From: Fredericiella sp963839515
Lineage (GTDB): Bacteria; Chloroflexota; Anaerolineae; Caldilineales; Caldilineaceae
Length of the DNA: 64,000 bases
Assembly (NCBI GenBank): GCA_963839515.1
Contig: CAWIVN010000023.1
Location: forward strand, 558,001 to 622,000
Reading direction: 5' to 3'
A model generated the notes under the pieces. It was given only the letters and a program-made list of their open reading frames with translations, ran no database searches and was not told the origin of the DNA. The position numbers and the translations under genes were made by a program. The stretch's first letter is position 1; each line of letters begins with the position of its first letter. Shown here piece after piece: positions 53,957 through 63,554 of this stretch.

Positions 53957-55246
53957 TCACAACAAATCAAGTTTCTTTTCATGGTCTCCGCATGCGGAGA
54001 CCCCTATTAAGGGCATCGGCGTAGCCATGTGTTGGCGATAGCGCTCCACTAGTGGCGTAGCCGTGCGCTGCAATAAACGATCCTTGTCCCGCTCCAGTTC
54101 GTAGAGCCCCAAGTGCATGAGGTAGCCGTCGATGGGGCGTGTGCTCAGCCGACAATCCCAGCGGTATAGACTGAACATAGGGAACCACGTATAGCCGACG
54201 ACTGGCAAACCTTCGCGACGCAGCGTGCGTACGGTGTCGATCGTGTCGTCCATCCACAGTTGGCGCCCCACCACGTCGTGGTGTGAGGAGGTCTCGGTAA
54301 CCATGACCGGCAATTTGCAGTGGTCATACACATAGCGCAGGACTTGACCCAGGGCAGCACCGGGCGTGACGTGGCGCATAAAGCGAATCTTCTCGCGGCG
54401 TTCCACCATGGGGCTATACGACCAAGGATAGAAGTTTGCGCCCAGCACATCGTAACGTACGGCATTGCGGCGAAACCACTCGAGGTCGTGTTCGGCAATG
54501 CCATGCTCGACTAGATAGCCGTAGAGGGCATGGTCGGCATCTACCCGCCCGGTGGACAGGTCAAAGGCAAGGAACTGGGCCGCATTCTCAGCCGCGACTC
54601 GTTGCGCCAGGCGCGGGTCCTTCGACCAGCGATAGCCGACCGCCTCGACCTGCACCGTCTGCGCCTCGGGCTGTACAGACAACAGTGCCTGTGTCGTCAA
54701 TACCATGCCGCGTGCCAGGGCGACCAGCACCTTGTAGTAGCCGTCCTCGCCGTGCAGGTACGGGGGCCATTGGCCGAGGCGCCCTGCCTGGTGAGCATTA
54801 ATCGTCGGCTCGTTAAGGGGAGTATAGATATGAACCAACGACTGGTAACGCTCAGCTACCGCTGCCGTGTACTCGGCAACTCGCTGCGGGTAACTGGCGT
54901 TGACAAAGCTGTTATCGAGCCAAAGGGGTGTGCCGTAATGCATAAGGTCCAGGATCGGCGTAATGCGTTTGACGTTGACCAGATAATCGAGCACTTCGTC
55001 AGTCCACTGCCAATCCCACACTTTTGGCTTGGGTTGAACGCGATACCAAGGAATGCCCCAGCGCAAAGCCTGCACACCAGTTTCGGCGACAAGGTCAAAG
55101 TCCGAGCGCCAAAACTCATAGTGCTGCGTGAGTGCGTACTCGTCCAGGCTGCGCATGCCGGCGCGGGTCTGTGGGACGAAGGTATTTTCGATTCCGGTCG
55201 CCCAAATGAAACCCGTTGTACTGTCGGGGGGTAGATGGAGCTTCAT
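53957..55246 (-). CDS. Glycoside hydrolase family 1-like beta-glycosidase
   Basis: About 429 residues. TIM-barrel beta-glycosidase: TGFIWATGIENTF, ALRWGIPWYRVQPKPKVWDW, acid/base Glu in IYTPLNEPTINAHQAG and a candidate nucleophile Glu in LPVMVTETSSHHDV. It is shorter and more divergent than standard GH1 beta-glucosidases, closer to the bacterial GH1-related group. ATG 55246 preceded by AAGGTGG is preferred to an earlier in-frame start 16 codons upstream. No signal peptide. Operon with the GH2 gene. Its promoter should lie in 55247-55503, shared with the divergent histidine kinase gene; nothing else is seen there. Confidence 0.88.
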   Translation of the reverse strand: MKLHLPPDSTTGFIWATGIENTFVPQTRAGMRSLDEYALTQHYEFWRSDFDLVAETGVQALRWGIPWYRVQPKPKVWDWQWTDEVLDYLVNVKRITPILDLMHYGTPLWLDNSFVNASYPQRVAEYTAAVAERYQSLVHIYTPLNEPTINAHQAGRLGQWPPYLHGEDGYYKVLVALARGMVLTTQALLSVQPEAQTVQVEAVGYRWSKDPRLAQRVAAENAAQFLAFDLSTGRVDADHALYGYLVEHGIAEHDLEWFRRNAVRYDVLGANFYPWSYSPMVERREKIRFMRHVTPGAALGQVLRYVYDHCKLPVMVTETSSHHDVVGRQLWMDDTIDTVRTLRREGLPVVGYTWFPMFSLYRWDCRLSTRPIDGYLMHLGLYELERDKDRLLQRTATPLVERYRQHMATPMPLIGVSACGDHEKKLDLL

Positions 55247-55503
55247 AAAATCTTCGCCACCTTTCTGCGCGGCAAAACTAACGCCTACCTGCAACTAACG
55301 GCGTACTTCAAGGCTGGTCCTCAAATCCGGTCAAGAATAAATCCAACTCACCTTGCTGTCAAATTATCGCCCCGAGAAACGTAAAGACTTCGTAAGGTCG
55401 AATAAATTCTATAACGATGACCATTGCCCCAGGGTTCCCACCAAAAAGGCACACCTATCGAACACGGCCGCCCTAACCCTAAATGTGTTACACTACGCAA
55501 CTA

Positions 55504-56607
55504 ATGAAACGTTATGCCGGCTTGCGTCATACATTGTTGCGCACGCCGCTCTTCTACAAAATCTTGTTGGCAAACCTGGCGGTGGTGACCTTTGGCGCCA
55601 TCGTCGGCACCGTCGTCACCATCTGGCATGTGGCTACCTTCCCGCAGGCCCTTCATTGGCAGTTGATATTTCTTTTTGCGGCCGTTGGCCTGGCAATTTC
55701 CTTCGTAGTAAACAGTTGGGTGCTAAAGCGTGCCCTGGATCCTTTGGATCGGCTGCAGCAGGCAGTGGACGACGTGCGCAGCGGCAGTGTCAACACGCGT
55801 GTGTTGTTGAGCGATAACAGCGACGAACGCTTTGATCGGCTGGCCGACACTTTCAACCAAATGCTGGGCCAACTGGAACGTGATGCTGAAGAGATGCAGC
55901 AGCTTTCCCGCCAGATCCTGCAAGCGCAAGAAGATGAGCGCTTCCGGCTGGCACGCGAGCTGCATGACGAGGCCGCACAGGCGTTGACCTCGCTCCTGGT
56001 GCACCTGCGTTTATTGGAGCGTGCGCACGAACCGGCCGAAGCGCAGAAGCGCGTACAGGAGTTGCGCGAGCTCACGGCCCACGCACTAGAGGATGTGCGG
56101 CGCGTGGCGTTGGACCTGCGTCCTACCATTCTGGACGACTTGGGTCTTGGTTCAGCGTTGGAGTGGCGGATCGACGAACTCAACAAGCATAGCGACATGC
56201 GCGCGAAAGTCACCATCACGGGTCTGGACGAGCGCCTATCCAGCGACGTAGCGTTAGCACTCTATCGGGTGGCCCAGGAGTCATTGAGCAACGCGGGCCG
56301 GCATGCCAAAGCGAAGAACGTCGAGGTGACGCTGACTCGCCTGCCCACACAGATCATGCTGGAGATCTGCGACGACGGCGTCGGATTTAATCCCAATGCC
56401 CCGCCGGCAGTAGGGTCCCGCCACGGGTTAGGTCTGTTGGGCATGCGTGAGCGGATGCGCATGGTCGGCGGCGAGCTGACCATCGTCTCGAACCCCGGCC
56501 GCGGCACGCAGGTGCAGGCGCGCGTGCCGATCCCGGCCGACCTGTTGCATCCCAACCCGGCGGCAGTTACACCAGCGCAGGCGGACGTCGTGCCACTTAA
56601 CAGGTAA
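55504..56607 (+). CDS. NarX-type sensor histidine kinase
   Basis: About 367 residues. Two membrane helices (LLANLAVVTFGAIVGTVVTI; WQLIFLFAAVGLAISFVV) with only a short loop between them, a HAMP domain (LKRALDPLDRLQQAVDDVRSG), then HisKA_3 with the phosphoacceptor His in LARELHDEAAQALTSLLVHL and a HATPase_c with LYRVAQESLSNAGRHAKA and MLEICDDGVGF. The start ATG 55504 (MKRYAGLRHTLL) is taken over one seven codons earlier. With almost no external domain, signal sensing is through the membrane or via redox partners. It is 5 bases from the cognate response regulator gene. Likely controls the downstream respiratory operon. Confidence 0.93.
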   Translation: MKRYAGLRHTLLRTPLFYKILLANLAVVTFGAIVGTVVTIWHVATFPQALHWQLIFLFAAVGLAISFVVNSWVLKRALDPLDRLQQAVDDVRSGSVNTRVLLSDNSDERFDRLADTFNQMLGQLERDAEEMQQLSRQILQAQEDERFRLARELHDEAAQALTSLLVHLRLLERAHEPAEAQKRVQELRELTAHALEDVRRVALDLRPTILDDLGLGSALEWRIDELNKHSDMRAKVTITGLDERLSSDVALALYRVAQESLSNAGRHAKAKNVEVTLTRLPTQIMLEICDDGVGFNPNAPPAVGSRHGLGLLGMRERMRMVGGELTIVSNPGRGTQVQARVPIPADLLHPNPAAVTPAQADVVPLNR

Positions 56608-56612
56608 CGGAA

Positions 56613-57272
56613 ATGCAGAAGATTCAGGTGTTGTTGGCGGACGACCACATGGTGGTTCGCCTGGGCGTCAAGGCGCTGATCGAAGGTGAACCGGACATGA
56701 AGGTGGTGGGCGAGGCAGCCAATGGGCTGGAAGCTATCGCCCAAGCGCATGCATTGCGCCCAAATGTGATCGTGATGGACATCTCCATGCCCGAACTGGA
56801 CGGGTTGGAGGCCACACGGCGCGTGCGCGCCGAACTGCCCGAGTGCTATGTGCTGATACTGACCGTCCATGCCCAGGAGCGCTATTTATTTCCTGTGCTC
56901 AAGGCGGGCGCTGCCGGCTACGTGCTGAAGTCCACAGTTGACACGGAGTTGATCGACGCCATCCGCACCGTGGCCAAGGGTGGGGCCTTTCTGTATCCCG
57001 ATGCGACCAAGATGCTTCTGCAGGACTATCTAGGCCATCAGCGCAGTGGGCCGGACCAGGATGCCTACGAGAGTCTGAGCGAACGCGAGCGCGAGGTGAT
57101 CAAACAATTGGCCCTCGGCTACACCGCAGCCCAAGTCGCGGACAGGCTCGCGCTCAGCGCCAAAACCGTCGAAACCTATCGCTCGCGTATTATGGACAAG
57201 CTCAACCTCAGCAGCCGCGCCGACCTTGTTCAGTATGCCCTGGCGCGCGGCCTGCTGTCGGAGTACACGTAA
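56613..57272 (+). CDS. NarL/FixJ-type response regulator
   Basis: 219 residues. Receiver domain with acidic pair LLADDHMVV, phosphoacceptor Asp in VIVMDISMPELDG, Thr in LILTVHAQ and Lys in GYVLKSTV; C-terminal LuxR-type HTH (LSEREREVIKQLALGYTAAQ, LALSAKTVETYRSRIMDKL). Five bases after the histidine kinase, so a cognate pair. It probably activates or represses the molybdoenzyme operon starting 636 bases downstream, in response to redox state or electron acceptor. That target is inferred from position. Confidence 0.95.
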   Translation: MQKIQVLLADDHMVVRLGVKALIEGEPDMKVVGEAANGLEAIAQAHALRPNVIVMDISMPELDGLEATRRVRAELPECYVLILTVHAQERYLFPVLKAGAAGYVLKSTVDTELIDAIRTVAKGGAFLYPDATKMLLQDYLGHQRSGPDQDAYESLSEREREVIKQLALGYTAAQVADRLALSAKTVETYRSRIMDKLNLSSRADLVQYALARGLLSEYT

Positions 57273-57362
57273 GTTTTGTCAGGGATTTTGCCTGCGACCT
57301 ATCATACTTTTCCCGATAGACGCTCGGCGCACTTCGCCGTATCCTAAGGACGGAGAATCACC

Positions 57363-57851
57363 ATGCAGCTACGCTTGCTCTTCGCCACACCGGAAGCCGA
57401 ATTTCTCAAGGTACTCGACTCGGTCATCGATTCGGCCCTTGAGTTGACGCCTCTCCACGTTGTGACGACGGCGGTGGCGGCAAGGCAGACGCTTTTGCAA
57501 CGCGTCGATGCAGGATCAGACGACATCGTAGTGCTGGACTGGTCATTAGCCGGCCCCGGTACGCCTGACCTCGTACGCGAGATCCTGCAGCGCAACCCGC
57601 AGCTGCGAGTAGTGGCCCTTCTGCCCGAGATTCAGCGCCAGTACCGCCAACAAGTCTGGAATGCAGGCGCCTGCAGCAGCATCCCCAAGGAGCACATGGA
57701 CCAGGAATGGCTGTCGAGCATTCTCTGCGTCATGCACCGTGCCATGGAGCGCGAAGCACGTCTGCGCGCTGCTTATTGTGCCGGCGAGCCGTTGCCCAGC
57801 CTGGGAAGCAGCTCTTGCTGCGTCGAAGTCGAAGCAGGTCCTGGCGACTAG
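57363..57851 (+). CDS. Stand-alone receiver-domain protein
   Basis: 162 residues: a CheY-like receiver without an output domain. The phosphoacceptor Asp lies in DDIVVLDWSLAGPG, but the usual acidic pair after strand 1 is missing (LLFATPEAEF) and the Lys position is a Lys in CSSIPKEHM. The C-terminal tail ends with LGSSSCCVEVEAGPGD, with a Cys pair that could be redox-active. It lies 90 bases after the response regulator and 56 before the molybdoenzyme gene. It may be an accessory phospho-sink or redox-sensitive adaptor for the two-component system; that is speculation. Confidence 0.8.
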   Translation: MQLRLLFATPEAEFLKVLDSVIDSALELTPLHVVTTAVAARQTLLQRVDAGSDDIVVLDWSLAGPGTPDLVREILQRNPQLRVVALLPEIQRQYRQQVWNAGACSSIPKEHMDQEWLSSILCVMHRAMEREARLRAAYCAGEPLPSLGSSSCCVEVEAGPGD

Positions 57852-57907
57852 ATTCTCCGCATTCAAGTACACAGCGGTTCACCGCCACAGCATAAGCGAG
57901 GAGCAAG

Positions 57908-60202
57908 ATGGCGAAAATTCATCTGGATATCACGCGCCGCACTTTCCTCAAGGGCGCCCTGGTCGGTAGCGGAGGATTGGGGTTAGCTGCCGCACACCTC
58001 TCTCATGCTATCGCCGCGCCCAGTGCAAGAGACGAGCCGCAGCCCTGGTACTATCAAGGCGAAATCAAGACCACCTACAACTACTGCGACATGTGTCCCT
58101 GGAAATGCGGCATTGTCGTCCAGGCCGTAGGCGATCGTGTCCATAAGATCGACGGGAACCCTCTCGACCCAAAGAGCCGGGGCCTGCTGTGTGCACGTGG
58201 CCAGGGCGGTGTTTCCTTCATGTACGACCCCGACCGCCTGCAATCCCCGATGATCCGCACAGGAGAGCGCGGCCAGGGCAAGTTCCAGGAAATCTCCTGG
58301 GAAGAGGCGCTTGACGGTGTTGCCGACAAGTTGGGTGCTATCCGCGACCAGTATGGCCAAGAATCGGTTGCCATCTTTGGCCACACGACCGGCGACTTCT
58401 GGTTCACCGACTATTTTGCCCAGGCCTGGGGCACGCCCAATGCCGGCAAGCCTTCTTCCGGCCTCTGCACCACCCCGCGCGACGAGGCGGCCCTGCTCAC
58501 CACCGGCGTTGCCGTCGGCGGCCACGAGCCGGTCGACTGGCCATCCCTGCGCTGCCTGACGCTGATAGGCTCTCACATCGGCGAAGATTCGCGCAACACA
58601 GTTATGCAAGACTTTGCCACGGCCTGGAGCAACGGCGCCAAGGTGATCGTGGTGGACCCCCGCTTTTCGAGCGTGGCCGCCAAGGCCGACTACTGGCTGC
58701 CGATCAAGCCGGGCACGGACACCGCCCTGCTGTTGGCGTGGATCAATGTGCTGATCAGCGAAGAGCGCTATGACAAGGCATACGTTGCGGAGTGGACCGA
58801 AGGCTTTGAGCAGCTGGCAGCGCATGTGGCGGAGATGACGCCGGAATGGGCAGCCGCCATTACCGAGCTCGACCCCGAACTCATCCGCACAACGGCACGC
58901 GTAATGGCCGATACACTACCCCAATCAGTGATCATGCCGGGACGCCACACGACCTGGTACGGCAACGACACGCAGCGTATGCGCGCGGTGTACATGATCA
59001 ACACGCTGCTGGGCGCGTACGGCCGTGAAGGCGGCCTCTATTTCAACAAGTCGGCCTACATCGAGGCCTACCCGCACCCGCCCTTTACCGTAACCGGCAG
59101 CGCAGGCGGCTGCTCGGCCGAACCGGGCACGGAGAGCGCTGAACTGCCCACGGGCCCGACGGGCAAAGCACGCGCCGATGGCGCCCGTACAACGTTTTTG
59201 CGTGGGGCCACGGCTATCCACGAGTTGATCGAGCCAATGATCACGGGCGAACCGTACCCGATCAAGGCGCTGATCGTCTACGGCGTCAACCTGCTCCAGA
59301 CGGTGCCAAATCCGGAGCGCACGCTTGAGGCGCTCAAGAAGCTCGACCTGGTCGTCGTGATCGACGTGCTGCCGCAGGAGCACGTGGCGTGGGCCGACTA
59401 TGTGCTGCCCGAAGCCTCCTACCTGGAACGATACGACGAGCTGAATGTCATGGCGCACAAGACGCCCTTTATCACCCTGCGCGAGCCCGCCGTCGAGCCG
59501 CTCTACGATTCGAAGCCGGGCTGGTGGATGGCACGCGAGCTGGGTATGAGGCTGGGGCTGGAGAGTTACTTCAAGTGGAAGACGGCCGAGGAATATCTGG
59601 ACACCCGCCTGATGTCGATCGGCTCCAGCGTAGCCAAACTACGCGAGGCGCAGGGAGTTATCGTCCAGAAGGGGAAACCATACCTCGAGGACTATGGTGA
59701 GACCTCGCCCTTTGGTACCCATTCTAAGAAGATCGAGTTCTATTCCTCTGAGCTTGCACTGGCCGGAATCGACCCACTGCCCAGCTATGAGCCGGTCGAG
59801 GAACCGCCGCAAGGGTTCTTCCGGCTACTGTACGGGCGTCACCCCGTACACACCTTTGCCAAGACGCAGAATGCGCCGATGCTCAACTCGCTCTACCCGG
59901 AAAATGAGTTGTGGATCAATGCCGACACGGCGCAGGGCCAGGGACTGGTAGACGGCGCCTATGTGTGGCTGGAGAATCAGGACGGCGCCCGCAGCGGACC
60001 GATCAAGGTCAAGGCAACCCAGCGCATCCGCAACGACGCCGTGTTTATGGCGCATGGCTTTGGACTGAACTCGCCGGGGCTGACCAAGGCCAATGGCAAA
60101 GGGGCCAGCGACGCCAAGCTCATGACCCGCTATGCCTTGGACCCAATCAGTGGCGGCGCGGGGATGCGCGTCAATTTCGTACGCATTGTGAAGGAGGCCT
60201 AA
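57908..60202 (+). CDS. Tat-exported molybdopterin oxidoreductase, PsrA/PhsA-like
   Basis: 764 residues, DMSO reductase family catalytic subunit. Twin-arginine signal ITRRTFLKGALVGSGG; [4Fe-4S] ligands Cys60, 63, 67 and 95 (YCDMCPWKCGI, LLCARGQGG); Cys187 in PSSGLCTTPRDE is a candidate molybdenum ligand, as in the polysulfide/thiosulfate reductase branch. Late MPT-binding segments (FAKTQNAPMLNSLYPENELW, VFMAHGFGLNSPG) are present. Followed by the FeS subunit (5 bases) and cytochrome b subunit, forming a periplasm-facing membrane complex. With the rhodanese lipoprotein at the end of the operon, a sulfur compound is the likely substrate. The exact substrate and direction (reductase or oxidase) are not determined. 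Confidence 0.92.
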   Translation: MAKIHLDITRRTFLKGALVGSGGLGLAAAHLSHAIAAPSARDEPQPWYYQGEIKTTYNYCDMCPWKCGIVVQAVGDRVHKIDGNPLDPKSRGLLCARGQGGVSFMYDPDRLQSPMIRTGERGQGKFQEISWEEALDGVADKLGAIRDQYGQESVAIFGHTTGDFWFTDYFAQAWGTPNAGKPSSGLCTTPRDEAALLTTGVAVGGHEPVDWPSLRCLTLIGSHIGEDSRNTVMQDFATAWSNGAKVIVVDPRFSSVAAKADYWLPIKPGTDTALLLAWINVLISEERYDKAYVAEWTEGFEQLAAHVAEMTPEWAAAITELDPELIRTTARVMADTLPQSVIMPGRHTTWYGNDTQRMRAVYMINTLLGAYGREGGLYFNKSAYIEAYPHPPFTVTGSAGGCSAEPGTESAELPTGPTGKARADGARTTFLRGATAIHELIEPMITGEPYPIKALIVYGVNLLQTVPNPERTLEALKKLDLVVVIDVLPQEHVAWADYVLPEASYLERYDELNVMAHKTPFITLREPAVEPLYDSKPGWWMARELGMRLGLESYFKWKTAEEYLDTRLMSIGSSVAKLREAQGVIVQKGKPYLEDYGETSPFGTHSKKIEFYSSELALAGIDPLPSYEPVEEPPQGFFRLLYGRHPVHTFAKTQNAPMLNSLYPENELWINADTAQGQGLVDGAYVWLENQDGARSGPIKVKATQRIRNDAVFMAHGFGLNSPGLTKANGKGASDAKLMTRYALDPISGGAGMRVNFVRIVKEA

Positions 60203-60206
60203 CAAC

Positions 60207-60971
60207 GTGGCGGCTCCCACTACTTCCATGGCATTTTTGCTCGACCTGGCGCGCTGCATCGGCTGCCAGGCCTGCACGGCGGCCTGCAAGACCGGCAATG
60301 AACTGGCACAAAACGTGCAGTACATTCACCTGATCGAACAGACGCGCGGCGTCTTCCCCAACCTGCAAGGTGGCTTTGACAATCATCGCTGTTATCACTG
60401 CGCCGATGCCGCCTGTGTCGCAGTCTGCCCGACGGGCGCGCTATACAAGCAGGACGGTATGACGCGGCTCGAGCGCGACAAGTGCAGTGGCTGCACCTAC
60501 TGTGTGGCCGCGTGCCCGTACGGCGTGCCGGCGATGGTGGACGGACGCGCCAGCAAGTGCGACGCTTGCGCCAGCGTGACGGCGGCCGGCGGCACGCCCT
60601 GGTGCGTCAAGACCTGCCCCAGCCACGCACTTATGTACGGCAATCGCAGTGAAATCCTGGCCGAAGCCACGCGGCGCGTGGAGTCCATCAAGTCCCGCTA
60701 CCCCAACGCGCGGGTCTACGGCGAGACCGAGGCCGGCGGCCTGGGCGTGATCATGGTGCTGCCCGACGATCCCGAAGTGCTGGACCTGCCCGCTAATCCG
60801 GCGCCGCCGCTGACCGTCAACACCTGGCAAAAGGTGGTGCAGCCGGTGACTCTAGGCCTTACGGGGCTGAGTGTGGTAGTGACCGGCATAGCAGCGGTCA
60901 TTGCACGGCGCAACCACATGCAGGAACTGCGCGATCTGCACCAGGAAGTCAATAAGACGGCAAAAGGGTAA
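60207..60971 (+). CDS. Four-cluster ferredoxin subunit of the molybdoenzyme complex
   Basis: 254 residues. Four cysteine motifs for [4Fe-4S] clusters: CIGCQACTAACK, CYHCADAACVAVCPTGA, CSGCTYCVAACPYG and CDACASVTAAGGTPWCVKTCP. This is the PsrB/FdnH-type electron transfer subunit. A C-terminal hydrophobic segment (PVTLGLTGLSVVVTGIAAVI) anchors it in the membrane, as in formate dehydrogenase beta subunits. The start is GTG 60207 with GGAGG nine bases upstream, just after the molybdoenzyme stop. It conducts electrons between the catalytic subunit and the cytochrome b. Confidence 0.95.
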   Translation: MAAPTTSMAFLLDLARCIGCQACTAACKTGNELAQNVQYIHLIEQTRGVFPNLQGGFDNHRCYHCADAACVAVCPTGALYKQDGMTRLERDKCSGCTYCVAACPYGVPAMVDGRASKCDACASVTAAGGTPWCVKTCPSHALMYGNRSEILAEATRRVESIKSRYPNARVYGETEAGGLGVIMVLPDDPEVLDLPANPAPPLTVNTWQKVVQPVTLGLTGLSVVVTGIAAVIARRNHMQELRDLHQEVNKTAKG

Positions 60972-60977
60972 GCACCT

Positions 60978-61649
60978 ATGGCAACTCAGACGCAATCAAT
61001 GCCCCAACGGAAGATCCTGCGCTACCGCATCGGGCCGCGCATCAACCACGCCATTCTGGCCAGCAGCTTTGTCATTCTGCTGCTCACAGGTTTGATCCTG
61101 CTCTGGACGCCGCTGGCAGGATTCGCAGCGGGCGGCAACTCGCGACTGCTACACCGCGTCGGCGCTGTACTCTTTATGGCCGTACCCATCTTGTACCTGC
61201 TGCTGGACCGCCCGGCAGCCAAGGAACTACTGTGGGATTCGTTCCACTATGACAAGGACGATCTGGCGTGGGCCAAGCAGGCGTACCGCTATTTTTTGGG
61301 CCACACCAAGGACATGCCGCCGCAGGGCCGGCTCAACGCCGGGCAGAAGCTGCACCATGCGGCGGTCGTAGTCATATCGGCGCTGATCGTTGCCTCCGGC
61401 CTGGTGTTGTGGTTTGGCAAGGGCACGCTAGGGGCCGATGGCCTGGCGATGACCGCCATGGTACACGACGTAACCATGCTGATCCTGACTGTGCTGCTGG
61501 TCGGCCACCTGTACTTTACGTTTGTCTACAAGGCGCTGTCCGGCATGACCACCGGCTATGTGCCCGAAGAAGAGGCGCGGTTGGAGCACAGCAAATGGGT
61601 GGAAGAACTGCCCCAGCAGGCGCCGTATGTGATTGATGAGGGGAAGTAA
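60978..61649 (+). CDS. Formate dehydrogenase gamma-type cytochrome b subunit
   Basis: 223 residues, four membrane helices. Candidate haem ligands: His in RINHAILASSFVILL, His in LLHRVGAVLFMAV, His in KLHHAAVVVISALIVASG and His in VGHLYFTFVYKAL. Matches the FdnI/FdoI-like di-haem b556 family that links such complexes to the quinone pool, rather than the NrfD-type anchor common in polysulfide reductases. Six bases after the FeS subunit. The C-terminal cytoplasmic tail is acidic. It makes this complex quinone-linked respiration machinery. Confidence 0.93.
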   Translation: MATQTQSMPQRKILRYRIGPRINHAILASSFVILLLTGLILLWTPLAGFAAGGNSRLLHRVGAVLFMAVPILYLLLDRPAAKELLWDSFHYDKDDLAWAKQAYRYFLGHTKDMPPQGRLNAGQKLHHAAVVVISALIVASGLVLWFGKGTLGADGLAMTAMVHDVTMLILTVLLVGHLYFTFVYKALSGMTTGYVPEEEARLEHSKWVEELPQQAPYVIDEGK

Positions 61650-61724
61650 CGCCGGCGTGTGCACGTGCATGCGCAGCGGCGAAATCGTTTTTCTTTTTAT
61701 AGCGAGATACAGAGGAGTATTTCG

Positions 61725-63518
61725 ATGTCCACCAAATTGCGCTACTTATTGAGCGTACTGGTATTAGCCACACTCGTATTGACGGCGTGCGGCGGCGCCG
61801 ATGAGCCGGCCCCGACCGAAGCACCAGCAGCCGCACCACTGGCAGCGGAAGCCACGGCCACACCTGAACCGGCGCCGGCCACCGAAGAGGTAACAGAAGT
61901 TGCCACCGAAGCTGCCACCGAAGCTGCCACCGAAGCGCCGGCTGAAGAAGCTGCTGCACCGGCGGCCGATGCTCTCACAACTGCAGTCGACACCTTCCTG
62001 AGCAGCATCCCCGAAGGCTATATGGCGATGGGCAAGCTGGACGACGTGAAGGCAGCCATCGACAGCGGCATCTACTTGATCGACGTGCGCGAGCCAGGTG
62101 AATATGCCGAAGGCCACATTCCGGGTGCGGTGAACATTCCACTGCGCACGGTCGCCCAAAGCCTGGACATGATCCCGAGCGACCAGCCGGTTCTGGTCTA
62201 CTGTGCCTCCGGCCTGCGCGCCGGCCAGGCCACAGCTGCGCTGCGCCTGCTCGGCTACGACAACGTGAAAGCGTTCCCCGGCGGCTGGAAGGCCTGGAGT
62301 GAAGCCGGCGAAGAGGCCTCGACGGAGGCTATGGAAGCGCAGACCTTTGAGCCCAAGGCAGTCGATGCCGACACACTGGCGGCCGTCGACGCCTATCTAA
62401 GCGGCATTCCCGAAGGCTTCTACTCGGTGGGTGCAGTCGACAAACTGCAGGAAGCCATGGACAACGGCGCCGTCCTCATCGACGTGCGCGAAGACACTGA
62501 ATATGCCGACGGCGCCATTCCGGGCGCAGTCAACATCCCGATCCGCACCCTAGCGAAGAGCTTGGACCAGATCCCTACAGACAAGCCCGTCGTCGTGTAC
62601 TGTGCCTCCGGCCATCGTGCGGCAATGGCCAATGCCATGCTGCATGTACTGGGCTATGACAACGTACGTGCCTTCCCGGCCGGCTACGGCGCCTGGGAAG
62701 CAGCACAGGGTGAATCCGGCGATGTGCCGGCCGAAGTAGCGGCAGCGATTAACTCGGATACCGACGTCGTGGCTACGGTCGATGCGTTCCTAAGCGCCCT
62801 GCCTGACAACTTCCGCTCGGTCGGCAACCTGGAAGCCTTTAAGGCGGCCATCGAATCTGCCAACCCGCTGCTGATCGACGTGCGCGAGCCTGGCGACTAC
62901 GAAGCCGGCCACATCGACGGCGCGGTCAACATCCCGATCCGCACCCTGGCGGACAACCTGGACAAGATTCCGGCCGACAAGCCGGTGATCGTCTACTGCG
63001 CGTCCGGCTTGCGCGCCGGCATGAGCACGGCAGCGCTGGCCATGTTGGGCTATGACAACGTACGTGCTTTCCCGGGCAGTTGGAAGGCGTGGAGTGAGGC
63101 GGGCGAGCCGGCTTCGACTGAGGCTGTGGAAGCCGCAACCGTAACGCCCAAGGATGTCGATCCCGAGGCGTTGGCAGCAGTTGCCGAATTCCTGACCAAC
63201 ATTCCTGAAGGCTTCCTGTCCGTGGGCGATGTCGAGAAGCTGAAGGGGGCGATGGATGCGGGCGCCGCGGTGATCGACGTACGTGAAGAGTCCGAGTTTG
63301 CCGAAGGACACATTGCGGGGGCCGTCAACATTCCGATCCGCACCCTGGCGCAAAACCTGGATCAAATCCCGACCGACAAGCCAGTCGTCGTCTACTGCGC
63401 CTCTGGCCACCGTGCCGCCATGGCCAACGCCGCCCTGCACGTCATGGGCCTGGACAACGCGCGTGCTTTCCCCGCCGGCTACGGTGCCTGGGAAGCGGCG
63501 GGCGAGGCCACTGAATAA
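61725..63518 (+). CDS. Lipoprotein with four tandem rhodanese domains
   Basis: 597 residues. Sec signal with lipobox LTAC (Cys22), then a Glu/Ala/Thr/Pro-rich spacer to about residue 85 with a 4-residue repeat (ATEA). Four rhodanese domains of about 133 residues follow with active-site cysteines 160, 293, 425 and 558, each in YCASGLRAG or YCASGHRAA loops. Domains 1 and 3 share GLRAG and FPG-WKAWSEAG; 2 and 4 share GHRAAM and FPAGYGAWEAA: a duplicated pair. Each has LIDVRE and GAVNIP motifs. It would move sulfane sulfur outside the membrane, feeding or draining the adjacent molybdoenzyme complex. ATG 61725 follows AGAGGAG. Substrate unproven. Confidence 0.95.
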   Translation: MSTKLRYLLSVLVLATLVLTACGGADEPAPTEAPAAAPLAAEATATPEPAPATEEVTEVATEAATEAATEAPAEEAAAPAADALTTAVDTFLSSIPEGYMAMGKLDDVKAAIDSGIYLIDVREPGEYAEGHIPGAVNIPLRTVAQSLDMIPSDQPVLVYCASGLRAGQATAALRLLGYDNVKAFPGGWKAWSEAGEEASTEAMEAQTFEPKAVDADTLAAVDAYLSGIPEGFYSVGAVDKLQEAMDNGAVLIDVREDTEYADGAIPGAVNIPIRTLAKSLDQIPTDKPVVVYCASGHRAAMANAMLHVLGYDNVRAFPAGYGAWEAAQGESGDVPAEVAAAINSDTDVVATVDAFLSALPDNFRSVGNLEAFKAAIESANPLLIDVREPGDYEAGHIDGAVNIPIRTLADNLDKIPADKPVIVYCASGLRAGMSTAALAMLGYDNVRAFPGSWKAWSEAGEPASTEAVEAATVTPKDVDPEALAAVAEFLTNIPEGFLSVGDVEKLKGAMDAGAAVIDVREESEFAEGHIAGAVNIPIRTLAQNLDQIPTDKPVVVYCASGHRAAMANAALHVMGLDNARAFPAGYGAWEAAGEATE

Positions 63519-63554
63519 GCGTTACACCTCTTTGGGTTTCTCCTCCTCGTGTGA

